NCBI GenBank assembly: GCA_032433765.1
Contig: JAVIAB010000160.1
Location: 14,314,307 to 14,378,306 of the forward strand
Length of the DNA: 64,000 bases
Direction: 5' to 3'
Origin: Megaustenia siamemsis
Lineage: Eukaryota; Mollusca; Gastropoda; Stylommatophora; Ariophantidae
The notes beneath the pieces were generated by a model. That model was not told the origin of the DNA. It saw only the letters and a list, made by a program, of their open reading frames with translations, and made no database searches. Position 1 is the stretch's first letter. Each line of letters starts with the position of its first letter. Below are positions 44,101 through 53,480 of the stretch, piece by piece. The position numbers and the translations under genes were made by a program.

Positions 44101-46162
44101 GAAGGGAATAATGTTATTTGTTGTTGGAGTTGTATTTATAGCGAAGGGAATAAAGTTATTTGTTGTTGGAGTTGTATTTATCGCGAAGGGAATAAAGTTA
44201 TTTGTTGTTGGAGTTGTATTTATAGCGACGGGGATAATGTTATTTGTTGTTGGAGTTGTATTTATAGCGAAGGGAATAATGTTATTTGTTGTTGGAGTTG
44301 TATTTATAGCGAAGGGAATAATGTTATTTGTTGTTGGAGTTGTATTTATAGCGACTGGAAGCGTGTTATTTGTTGTTGCAGTTGTATTTATGGCGACGGG
44401 GATAATGTTATTTGTTGTTGGAGTTGTATTTATAGCGAAGGGAATAATGCTATTTGTTGTTGGAGTTGTATTAATAGCGAAGGGAATAATGTTATTTGTT
44501 GTTGGAGTTGTATTTATAGCGAAGGGAATAATGTTATTTGTTGTTGGAGTTGTATTTATAGCGAAGGGAATAATGTTATTTGTTGTTGGAGTTGTATTTA
44601 TAGCGACGGGAAGCGTGATATCTGTTGTTGGAGTTGTATTTATAGCGAAGGGAATCATGTTATATGTTGTCCTATTTATAGCGACGGGAAGCGTGTTATT
44701 TGTTGTTGGAGTTGTATTTATAGCGAAGGGAATCATGTTATATGTTGTTGGGGTTGTATTTATAGCGACGGGAAGCGTGTTATTTGTTGTTGGAGTTGTA
44801 TTTATAGCGAAGGGAATCATGTTATATGTTGTTGGGGTTGTATTTATAACAACGGGAAGCGTGTTACTTGTTGTTGGAGTTGTATTTATAGCGAAGGGAA
44901 TCATGTTATATGTTGTTGGATTTGTATATATAGCGACAGGAAGCGTGTTATTTGTTATTTATGTTTAATCCTTTAATTTTCGGTGCAATGTTTCTCTAGT
45001 GTTGGAGAATATGGGATTTATTGTTCGCCCATCTGTGCTGCTTTATCTGTCACAGAGAACGCAGAAAAAAATATTATCAGTCTATGAAAGTGTTAAAGTT
45101 TGAAAGTGTTTAAGTTATGAAAGTGTTCATTTATGAAAATATTAATGCATGAAAAAGTTAATGTATGAAAGTGTTAACAATTGAAATGTCAACCTTTCAA
45201 CGTGTTAATCTATGAAAGTGTTAACACTGGAAGTGTCAACCTAAGATAGTGTTAATCCAAGAAGGTGTTGATCTAAGAAAGTGATAGTCTAAAAATAAAT
45301 GTTAATCTAAAAAGAAGTGTTAATCTAGGAAAATTGCAATTCGTCCGTAATCGAACCCTTACCCCATCTTGCCGCAGTTGTTTTGAAAAAGCATGTCTTC
45401 CCTTGTCGGACAACGATTTGACTTCCGGTCTGGGATGGTCGTGATAACCTTTCGCTTGGAAGAAAACAGAATTGTTCACGTGACGCCAGAAGTGGGTCAC
45501 GGGATAACCACAATGTCCTCGACAGGAGAGGAGAGTTAACTTCCCTTGACATCCGGGATTAGGGCACGGCTTACCTACGTTGCAGACAAGTCAAAATATT
45601 AATCAATTAATAGATAACAAGTGCAGCAGCAAGGCATTATATGTATTTAAAAGCAGCTTTCCAAAAAAATGAGGAAAATACTACGCAATCCATTTTTGAC
45701 AATAGAAACAAGAAAAAGAGTTCTTAAATGTTACGTAGAGCCAGTCTTAACATATGGATTCGAGTCATGGACAATAGAACAACAGACAAGAAAATCACTG
45801 GAGTCTGTAGAAATGTGGTTTTACAGAAGAATGTTGAGAATACCATGGACAGCTAAGAAAAGTAATGAAGAGGTTCTGAGAGAGGTCAAAGCAAAAAGAG
45901 AGCTAATTTCCAATGTTAGGAAGAAACAATCATCATTTTTTTGGCCATGTAATGAGAAGAGAACAACTTGAATATATTGTAACAATTGGAAAAAATTGAG
46001 GGACGAAGAGATAGAGGGAAGCAAAGAGAAAAAATAATAGACAGCTTAAGAGAATGACTTGGCAGAAGGTCAACAACAGAAATGATTAATAGCTGCCGAG
46101 ACCGAAAGTTGTGGAGAGACATGATCACCTACGCCACTAGGCCCGGTACTTGATGATGATGA

Positions 46163-46235
<73 letters not shown>

Positions 46236-49200
46236 TAAAGTACCCCCGTCACGGCGTATAAGGAATATATTGTGTTAGTGACCATAAATTTTACAGACCT
46301 TCGACACATGATTTTTGGGGTAATGTAGTCGGTATTACGCCCGTGCCGCTTTACTTTCCCAGAAAAATATCAGGTATCCATTTAAGGCTGGGTGAACCCG
46401 GAAGCCGTCGGTTGGGATCGAACCCTACCCCTTGTCCTTTGTAGTCCAGTTCACTAAACATTGAGCTATCGCGGCTGCCCAGTTGTATATATGCTGGCAT
46501 ACATACCGTGTGTTACTGGGGCCTCATCATGAAGGAAGTAAAGAATAGTAACTCTGTGACCTTCCAGGCATGTCGTAAGAGGCGACTAAGGAGGTTGGTT
46601 GGTGGCTTGACAAGCTGTCATTGTAAAAAAGTATTGTTATTGAAACAAATCCATATATTTTTGAGCAGTGATCTCTGCAATATGTCCCATTTAGGGATGC
46701 AAGGTTTCTGTTTTTGAGATTGTGGTTCTGCCCTATGTGCCGTCTTCGGCTCGAAAGGACAGTAGATAGATAGATAGATATATGATGGAATATAATGTAA
46801 CAACTGGGAAAATTGAAGGACAAAGAGATAGAGGGAAGCAACGAGAAAAGATACCAGACAACTTAAGAGAATGGCTAGGCAGAAGGTCAACAACAGAGAT
46901 GATAAATAACTGTCGTGATCGAAAGTTGTGGAGAGACATGATCACCTACGCCAGCAGGCTTGGTACTTGATGATGCTGATGATATAGTTGTATAAGTCGA
47001 CTGTTATCATCATCATCATCATGTGCCATAGCGGTTGGTATAGGCGATCATGTCCTTCCACAATTTTCTATACACACTGCATCGTGTTTTCCATGCCATG
47101 ACACCAAGCTATCCACTATTGTCTCTCTTTGTCGTCCGTGATGCTTGTTAAGATTCACTGAAATGCTGGTTACTGCTACAAGCCTGTGTTTGTTTACGTC
47201 AAATTCTCAAGTTATAGCGTCGGTGACTGTCAAGGACGCCGTCTAGACTGCCCGATCATATCATCATCAAGTGTCATTCCTGCTGGCGTAGGTGACCATG
47301 TCTCTCCACAACTTTCGATCTTGACAGCCACACATCTCTGTTGTTGACATTCCGCCAAGCCATTCCTCTAAACTGCCTGGAAACTTTTCTCTTTGCCTCC
47401 CTCCATCTCTTTAACCCTCAACTTTCCCAGTTGTCACAACATATTCCAGAAACGATGACTGTTCTTCCCAACATTGGACACCAGCTTATTTGCTCCCCCC
47501 CCTCCGCCCCCACCCCTCCCTCAGAACGCCTTCAACACTCTCCCCAACCGTCCATCTCACTCTCAACCCTCCCCTGTAAAACCACATTTCCACAGCCTCC
47601 AGTGATTTTCTTGTCAGTTCCGGTATCATCCATGACTCAAATCAATATGTCAAGACTGGCTCTACACAACATTCAAGAACTCTTTTCCTTGCTTCTCTTG
47701 TCAAAAATGGATTGCAATCAATCTTCCTCATCCCTTGGAATGCTGCTTTTGTCTGAGCCATTCAGCATCTCACCTCTGTCGTACCTCTACTATCAGATGT
47801 CGACACTGTTCCTAGACATTTAAACTTACTCCCCTGTTTCATTATATATATTGAAACTGATTGGTCAATAGAATATAAAATGTGCAGACAATTGACTGAC
47901 CAATATGATTTAAGTCTCGCCCTTTTCCATTATGTTCATTCTTTCTGACGTTCATAATTAATTCACATTCTTTCTGACGTTTATAATTAATTCACATTAT
48001 TTCTGACGTTCATAATTAATTCACATTATTTCTGACGTTCATAATTAATTCACATTCTTTCTGACGTTCATAATTAATTCACATTCTTTCTGACGTTCAT
48101 AATTAATCCACATTATTTCTGACGTTCATATTTAATTCACATTATTTCTGACGTTCATAATTAATTCACATTCTTTCTGACATTCATAATTAATTCACAT
48201 TCTTTCTGACGTTCATAATTAATTCACATTATTTCTGACGTTCATAATTAATTCACATTCTTTCTGACGTTCATAATTAATTCACATTCTTTCTGACATT
48301 CATAATTAATTCACATTCTTTCTGACGTTCATAATTAATTCACATTCTTTCCGACGTTCACGCGGTGACTACCAAAGTAATTCATTGACAAGTCCTTAAA
48401 AGGACGATAAATGGGCGTAGCTGCGTTGTGTTATGGCTTGCAGTAGAACTGTGATATTTATAACTTTCAACTCTAAAAAGTCCGACTTTAGCGTTGCATT
48501 TTTGAGTACTGAGTAGCCATCCATCTTCGATTCTGACTCGCTTGTCCACGCTAGACTGATTATGTTGTATCTAGATGCACCACGAAGACGTGGAGTAGGG
48601 TCTCGATTGCTCGGGTTCACCGTTTCTGACCTCAAGCCATCAGCTATGAGTCGCTGACAACTTCCAGCTCTGTCGCTGACAAAAACGCCGTGCCTCCCAT
48701 TATGTTCGATTCAACATCTCCAACAGAGCTCGTAAAACCAAGGAAGTCCTTGTGATTAACCATAACCTTGGCCGAAAGCTATCTCATCTCGTTAATCATG
48801 TAACACTAAATCATCTCGTTAATCATGTAACACTAAATCATCTCGTTAATCATGTAACACTAAATCATCTCGTTAATCATGTAACACTAAATCATCTCGT
48901 TAATCATGTAACACTAAATCATCTCGTTAATCACGTAACACTAAATCATCTCGTTAATCACGTAACACTAAATCATCTCGTTAATCATGTAACACTAAAT
49001 CATCTCGTTAATCACGTAACACTAAATCATCTCGTTAATCACGTAACACTAAATCATCTCGTTAATCACGTAACACTAAATCATCTCGTTAATCATGTAA
49101 CACTAAATCATCTCGTTAATCATGTAACACTAAATCATCTCATTAATCACGTAACACTAAATCATCTCGTTAATCATGTAACACTAAATCATCTCGTTAA

Positions 49201-49896
49201 TCACGTAACACTAAATCATCTCGTTAATCATGTAACACTAAATCATCTCGTTAATCATGTAACACTAAATCATCTCGTTAATCATGTAACACTAAATCAT
49301 CTCGTTAATCATGTAACACTAAATCATCTCGTTAATCATGTAACCCTAAATCATCTCGTTAATCACGTAACACTAAATCAAAAACAACTTCTTTTTTCCT
49401 TCATTTCCTTTTCAGCGTCGAGTGGAGATATAAATTACTCAGTTTATCCTCTTTTGGCCACTCCTGTTGTTATGTTTCCCAGTATTTCTAACAGTCTATC
49501 AATCCATTTTTTTCCGTGGTCGACCCTTGGGTCTGATGTTCTTGGGACGTTTATTGAAACCTCGTTGTGTTGTGGTTTGATCTTTCCGTCTTATCACGTG
49601 GTCAAACAACAAATAGATAAAAAAAAACCCATCAAAATAAACCTACCAATCTGCTTTCGTCTGGCCTTGTCACAAATGGCTGGTCTGAGGTGCACCTTTC
49701 TTCCCGACTCGAGGAGACAGTCCAGCGAACATACCAAAACACCAAGACATGATTTCTTCAGAATGAGCGCATTATGGTTGTTAGTGTTACGCATAGCCCA
49801 TCCGCTGACGTGTCTCCTCGCGTCATCGCTGTCTCCTCTGTACACTCGTCGATAATGTCCACTCGGCCACAGCTCGAAAGGATCATGAACATCCGA
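39925..49896 (-). CDS. gcm: glial cells missing (GCM) transcription factor, 5' end not found
   Basis: Join of 49896..49647, 45574..45363, 43419..43329 and 41171..39925: 1800 nt, 599 residues plus stop. Every junction keeps frame (phases 1, 0, 1) with GT-AG borders. The GCM zinc-binding DNA-binding domain covers about residues 6-130. Visible in order: [91 protein letters not shown] proteins are nuclear and bind DNA with the consensus ATRCGGGY; in animals they act in glial, blood-cell, parathyroid or placental fates. The rest is Ser/Pro-rich and probably disordered, with a SUMO-type LKTEP site. The initiator exon lies above 49896 or outside the window. Family assignment is strong; the tail is unlike anything I can name. 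Confidence 0.93.
41172..42129. other. gcm intron C-D, proximal part
   Basis: Intron sequence before exon D. It has higher complexity than the surroundings and no recognisable repeat between 41172 and about 42090, so it could hold control elements. Confidence 0.5.
42130..42187 (-). mobile_element. LINE group B fragment, minus strand
   Basis: On the minus strand: AAGACCTAGAGAGAAACTGA then CACCTATAAGAGAAGCAAAG. It matches 2855-2900 (RPKDTLKRTPIREAK) and is joined directly to a group C LINE end in the opposite orientation. Confidence 0.7.
42192..42455 (+). mobile_element. LINE group C 3' end with 49-bp tandem expansion
   Basis: Begins ATGCACCATCAAGACAAGAG (compare 16680) and contains the C-terminal signature MVAN-RCGDGTQ-type codons. 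The unit CATGGTAGCCAACCTGCGGT then GTGGAGACGGCACCCAATG is repeated at 42242, 42291, 42340, 42389 and partly at 42438. Copies at 16718 and 27910 have it once. Confidence 0.88.
42655..42980 (-). repeat. dispersed element H, longest copy, in gcm intron
   Basis: Minus-strand open frame of 105 residues (42660-42977). It includes [38 protein letters not shown] and the end [15 protein letters not shown]. The 3' terminal part (HLW-x-C-x2-C then GAT repeats) is shared with 28905 and 59590. I do not recognise the family; it could be the end of a retroelement ORF. Confidence 0.6.
42981..43328. other. gcm intron C-D, distal part
   Basis: Intron DNA with no element recognised. Confidence 0.5.
43329..43419 (-). 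CDS. gcm: gcm exon C: 91-nt linker exon
   Basis: Acceptor TCATTAATTTTCCAG, donor GTATGT. It encodes [13 protein letters not shown] and then an acidic stretch NEDGPERK. Phase 0 in, phase 1 out, matching exons B and D. The basic KRR could be part of a nuclear localisation signal (inference). Confidence 0.85.
43420..43984. other. gcm intron B-C, 3' part
   Basis: AT-rich intron DNA containing the likely branch region ACTATTATCATG upstream of the exon C acceptor. No repeat recognised. Confidence 0.5.
43985..44965 (+). repeat. 42-bp minisatellite in gcm intron, about 23 copies
   Basis: Monomer: GGAGTTGTATTTATAGCGAA then GGGAATAATGTTATTTGTTGTT, with GACGGGAAGCGTG variants. As 42 is divisible by 3 and the unit lacks stops in several phases, frames of 351, 313 and 311 residues stay open on both strands. 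The location inside an intron and the absence of other features argue that none is a gene. Confidence 0.95.
44966..45362. repeat. gcm intron B-C, 5' part with degenerate GAAAGTGTTAA repeats
   Basis: From about 45085 to 45325, loose units of GAAAGTGTTAATCTA with variable spacing fill the intron up to the exon B donor. Confidence 0.7.
45363..45574 (-). CDS. gcm: gcm exon B: second half of GCM domain
   Basis: Acceptor TTGTCTGCAACGTAG. The first two bases complete the split Gly codon, giving KQ-I-G-KPCPN across the junction, just as in known GCM proteins. The exon encodes [16 protein letters not shown] and [11 protein letters not shown], and ends in phase 0 after RQDG at a GTAAGG donor. An AG two bases further in would not keep frame. 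Confidence 0.93.
45640..46170 (+). mobile_element. LINE group A 3' end, in gcm intron
   Basis: Open for 100 residues: [20 protein letters not shown], then [20 protein letters not shown], then [12 protein letters not shown], then [18 protein letters not shown]. One frameshift at the poly(T) in FFGHV; then the family end and (GAT)n, followed by (TA)n. The youngest-looking group A copy here. It lies antisense to gcm. Confidence 0.88.
46168..46231 (+). repeat. (TA)n microsatellite
   Basis: About 30 TA units between a LINE tail and a SINE-1 tail. Confidence 0.95.
46233..46483 (-). mobile_element. SINE-1, complete, minus strand
   Basis: Reversed tail at the left (GTAAAGTACCCCCGTCACGG, slightly shortened), tRNA-like head at the right (GAGCTATCGCGGCTGCCC). 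B box reversed: GGGATCGAACCC. It borders (TA)n, like the copy at 1748. Confidence 0.87.
46530..46775 (+). repeat. dispersed repeat D copy and LINE group B-type tail
   Basis: CCAGGCATGTCGTAAGAGGC then GACTAAGGAG (46562-46591) is repeat D. At 46722-46775, GCCCTATGTGCCGTCTTCGG followed by CTCGAAAGG and (GATA)n matches the end of LINE group B at 56010-56070. Confidence 0.65.
46785..46985 (+). mobile_element. LINE group A 3' end
   Basis: Open frame [20 protein letters not shown], then [20 protein letters not shown], then [18 protein letters not shown]. A clean copy of the last 60 codons, ending GGTACTTGATGATGCTGATG. Confidence 0.88.
47010..47155 (-). mobile_element. LINE group F 3' end, minus strand
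   Basis: ATCATCATCATCATGTGCCA then GGCGATCATGTCCTTCCACA, matching 21810-21870. Confidence 0.7.
47265..47845 (-). mobile_element. LINE group A 3' portion, minus strand
   Basis: Same order as 8695-9300 but with unusual C-rich substitutions near 47480-47560 and a deletion of the MLRIPW region. Runs to the DGST-like YLG region near 47800. It is in the sense orientation of gcm, inside its intron. Confidence 0.8.
47932..48362 (+). repeat. 29-bp minisatellite in gcm intron, about 15 copies
   Basis: Monomer ACATTCTTTCTGACGTTCAT then AATTAATTC. Each unit carries TGACGT (CRE half-site-like) and AATTAATT (homeodomain-like core). Confidence 0.94.
48363..48782. other. gcm intron A-B, non-repeat stretch
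   Basis: Higher-complexity intron DNA of about 400 bp between two arrays. No exon-like frame joins the gcm phases. A candidate for control elements (inference). Confidence 0.4.
48783..49378 (+). repeat. 27-bp minisatellite in gcm intron, about 22 copies
   Basis: Monomer: TAATCATGTAACACTAAATC then ATCTCGT. Nearly homogeneous (CATGTAAC/CACGTAAC). With 9 codons per unit it creates a 367-residue plus-strand frame (period LVNHVTLNH), which I reject as a gene. Confidence 0.95.
49390..49610 (-). mobile_element. LINE group G 3' end, minus strand, beside gcm exon A
   Basis: Matches 56290-56510 (reversed TCGAGTGGAGATATAAATTA; TTCCGTGGTCGACCCTTGGG). Its truncated 5' edge is about 40 bp inside the intron from the exon A donor. 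Confidence 0.78.
49647..49896 (-). CDS. gcm: gcm exon A: first half of GCM domain
   Basis: The acceptor TTTGTTGTCACTTTCAG is directly upstream; the exon opens in phase 0 with [13 protein letters not shown]. It holds 83 codons plus one base and ends at a GTAGGT donor after KQI. It carries four of the eight domain cysteines and the near-invariant RNTNNHN and KKSCLGV blocks. Typical GCM proteins have a further N-terminal stretch (WDIND-like) before this point, which I could not find. Confidence 0.93.
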
Positions 49897-50729
49897 CTGA
49901 AAGTGACAACAAATCCTAACACGTGAATATGTTGTTCATTTTGTAGTTTTTTAATATAATGTATGGATAAATGAATCAACAATTATATGTGTGAATAAAG
50001 CAATCAATCTTATATGTACGTTAAAGATATATGTTTCATAATTTATGCGTGTGTAACTTTAATTTACTTTTAGCTAAATAATATATTACTGTCTATTTTT
50101 GCCCAATCATTTATTATATTTTCTCTTGCTGTTTACTCTTTATCACTCTTTACTCTATTTCTTTTCTTTGTCTCTTTACTCCACTCTTTTCCGTTCTGTC
50201 TTCCTTTCGCCATCACTCATTTTGCTCTCCCATTTACAATATTTCTCCTTCTTTCTCTCTCACTTTATCTCTAGTCTAATGATATTTTTTGTTTAATTTT
50301 CTCTGCATTTGTCCAAATTTATTCTTTCCCAAATGTTTTTCTTTTCTGCTTCACAAACATAAACATGCATTCTCTTTGTCTCTTTCTTTATATGTCATTG
50401 TAACTCTGCTTCCCTCTCTCTGTTTTGAACTTCTGTAACAATGTCATATGATCAAGATTTGGGTTAGTTCAACATATATATATATGTATATAATGATCGT
50501 ATCATAATGTATCAAAATATATCTTTGGAATGATTTTGGAATAACTTTGCCTTGTGATTAATGTAATATGTAGTGGACAACGATTGTTTTAACAACCACA
50601 GAAAGATGACAAAAGATATACGCAAGAGCTAACTATAAACTTATAAATTTGGTGTTGTCAATAAAGTAAAATAAAGTAAGTGAAAGGAAGATTTGAGTTC
50701 CAAGAATTGACTTAAAAACACTATACTAT
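49897..50729. other. upstream of gcm exon A; no gene seen
   Basis: AT- and pyrimidine-rich DNA holding the exon A acceptor tract. I looked for the missing GCM N-terminal exon here and above and did not find it. Confidence 0.45.
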
Positions 50730-51165
50730 AGAGGAGATTAAAATAATATGGCCACGTCAAAAGACACAGCTGGAAAGAACAAAAATGGAAGGGATGGTTC
50801 CTGGGCGACGCATCAGGGACAGACCAAGAAGAAGGTGGTTTTAAGACATGAAGGAGACCTTGAACATGGCAACAGAAGTGGGAGATCTGGCTAGAGACAG
50901 ATATTCTTTCAGACCGACTGTGATGGAAGCAACTTTTTGTCGGAAATCTGGCTAGAGACAGATATTCTTTCAGACCGACTGTGATGGAAGCAACTTTTTG
51001 TCGGAAATCTGGCTAGAGACAGATATTCTTTCAGACCGACTGTGATGGAAGCAACTTTTTGTCGGAAATCTGGTTAGAGACAGAGATTCTTTCAGACGGG
51101 CTGTGATGGGAGCAGCTTTCTGCAAAGAACATGTGATCTGACGATGATAATGATGATTGTAATGA
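50730..51165 (+). mobile_element. LINE group E 3' end with 61-bp tandem expansion
   Basis: The codons give WPRQKTQLERTKMEGMVPGR, then DRPRRRWF, then MKETLNMATEVGDLARDR, and the end with (GAT)n. The stretch GGAGATCTGGCTAGAGACAG onward (61 bp) is present four times (50881, 50942, 51003, 51064). The copy at 62050-62290 has it once. Confidence 0.87.
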
Positions 51166-51424
51166 TGATGATCATTTATTTATTTCATTGTGCGTGCATG
51201 GGTCTATCATGACAGCTTCAGTTCGCAATTTGTAAAGATCATGAGGTCCTTTCTATCCAACACTCTTGAACAGACCCAACAATCTAATGTAACACCTGAC
51301 TTTCAATCTTACGGACAGCACCAATAACAAGGAGCCTCAATTACAAATGTTTGTGAACGACAAAGGTCTTCACACAATAAAGGTATAACATTTTAATAAA
51401 CCGCATTTATTTTCCCAAGTTATA
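51166..51424. other. no gene seen
   Basis: No recognisable element. Confidence 0.45.
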
Positions 51425-51672
51425 TTTCGTTCATCCATGTTTTTCGGGCACATCATGAGAAGATGAAAGTTGGAATACTTGGTTACAGCTGGCAAAATAC
51501 ATTGAAAGAGAGATCGCGGGCGACAAAGAAAGAAGATACTAGAAAACGTGGTGTCATAGAGTGGGAAATAGTCAAAAACAGAAATGATGCGATGCATTGT
51601 GGACAGAAAAGAATTTGGAAGGACATGATCGTCTACGTCAACCGGTATGACACATGATGATGATGATATCTC
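51425..51672 (+). mobile_element. LINE group F 3' end
   Basis: FFGHIMRR-x-KLEYLVTAGK, then RDRGRQRKKILEN, then SKTEMMRCIVDRK, then WKDMIVYVNRYDT-stop and GACACATGATGATGATGAT. Parallel in structure to group A. Confidence 0.8.
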
Positions 51673-51701
51673 GTTCATTTCATGTGAATATGTTCAAGTC
51701 C

Positions 51702-52350
51702 CTGCCCGTGAGTGTTGTATCTGTTATGTTGTGGGCATATATGAGTGTTGTAGGCATATATGAGTGTTGTAGGCATATATGACTGTTGTAGGCATATATG
51801 AGTGTTGTAGGCATAGATGTGAGTGTTGTAGGCATATATGAGTGTTGTAGGCATAGATGTGAGTGTTGTAGGCATATATGAGTGTTGTAGGCATAGATGT
51901 GAGTGTTGTAGGCATATATGAGTGTTGTAGGCATAGATGTGAGTGTTGTAGGCATATATGAGTGTTGTAGGCATAGATGTGAGTGTTGTAGACATATATG
52001 AGTGTTGTAGGCATATATGAGTGTTGTAGGCATATATGAGTGTTGTAGGCATATATGAGTGGTGTATGCATATATGAGTGTTGTAGACATATATGAGTGT
52101 TGTAGGCATATATGAGCGTTGTAGGCATAGATGTTAGTGTTTTAGGCATATGTGAGTGTTGTAGACATATATGAGTGTTGTAGGCATATATGAGTGTTGT
52201 AGGCATAGATGTGAGTGTTGTAGACATATATGAGTGTTGTAGGCATATATGAGTGTTGTAGGCATAGATGTGAGTGTTGTAGGCATGTATGTGAGTGTTG
52301 TAGACATATATGAGTTTTGTAGGCATATATGTGAATGTTGTAGTCATATC
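51702..52350 (+). repeat. 19/21-bp minisatellite, about 32 copies
   Basis: Units GTGTTGTAGGCATATATGA (19) and GTGTTGTAGGCATAGATGTG plus A (21) alternate in a partly regular order between 51780 and 52000. Starts about 30 bp after a LINE 3' tail. Read-through frames of 136-207 residues on the minus strand. Confidence 0.94.
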
Positions 52351-52519
52351 AGTGAATATTTCTTTATCAGCTTGTGTTTCTGTTAATACATTTACTTGCT
52401 AATTTTTTTTTCAAAAATGTTGCATTTATCAAGGTTTGACAACTTTTGTGACATCTTTTATCTTCTTCTCCTTCATTCTATAACTATAGGAATCATTGGG
52501 ACACTACTGACTGATCTTG

Positions 52520-52568
<49 letters not shown>

Positions 52569-52892
52569 ATTTTTTATGACTCTTCAAAGTCGAAGGATAT
52601 TCATTCTTTGATGTTATCTTCCCATTTCATTTTCCGTCTAATTCTCCTTCTCGCTTGTTTTACAGTTCCTTACCCGATGACCTTTACTAGGCCGAGTTGG
52701 GACATAATGCATGTATAAACTCATTACATCAATTCACATAGTATGTGTTCTTTCTTTATCATTTTGCCTTTGTTAATTCATTATATTTTTTTAAACAGTT
52801 GGAAACTGACTCAAACGTTAAACTATGAATTGTTTAGACAGACTTAGGTATACAATTTCATATAAGTGATACTTACAATAAATTAACACATT
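52351..52892. other. no gene seen; (CT)n at 52525-52565
   Basis: AT-rich with one CT microsatellite. Confidence 0.55.
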
Positions 52893-53480
52893 ACACGTGT
52901 TGCTTAAAATAGTTTAATACAATACAATACAATACACGTGTTGCTTAAAATAGTTTAATACAATACACGTGTTGCTTAAAATAGTTTAATACAATACAAT
53001 ACACGTGTTGCTTAAAATAGTTTAATACAATACACGTGTTGCTTAAAATAGTTTAATACAATACTATACACGTGTTGCTTAAAATAGTTTAATACAATAC
53101 ACGTGTTGCTTAAAATAGTTTAATACAATACACGTGTTGCATAAAATAGTTTAATACAATACAATACACGTCTTGCTTAAAATAGTTTAATACAATAGAA
53201 TACACGTCTTGCTTAAAATAGTTTAATACAATAGAATACACGTCTTGCTTAAAATAGTTTAATACAATACAATACACATGTTGCATAAAATAGTTTAATA
53301 CAATACATGTGTTGCTTAAAATAGTTTAATACAATACACGTGTTGCTTAAAATAGTTTAATACAATACACGTGTTGCTTAAAATAGTTTAATACAATACA
53401 CGTGTTGCTTAAAATAGTTTAATACAATACAATACAATACACGTGTTGCATAAAATAGTTTAATACAATACAATACACGT
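52893..53480 (+). repeat. 31-bp minisatellite with nested ACAAT pentamers
   Basis: Monomer ACACGTGTTGCTTAAAATAG then TTTAATACAAT, about 17 copies. Between units the pentamer ACAAT varies from one to four copies. Each unit contains the palindrome ACACGTGT, i.e. a CACGTG E-box. Confidence 0.94.

Noticed and set aside
43921..44976. A 351-residue cysteine-rich frame ([12 protein letters not shown] period) that resembles a small secreted repeat protein
   Set aside because: It is a 42-bp tandem repeat within a gcm intron. Three phases, including the opposite strand, are equally open and there is no signal peptide or splice context.
48752..49855. A 367-residue plus-strand frame (LVNHVTLNH period)
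   Set aside because: 27-bp array read-through. Its C-terminal part runs antisense through a LINE end and gcm exon A.
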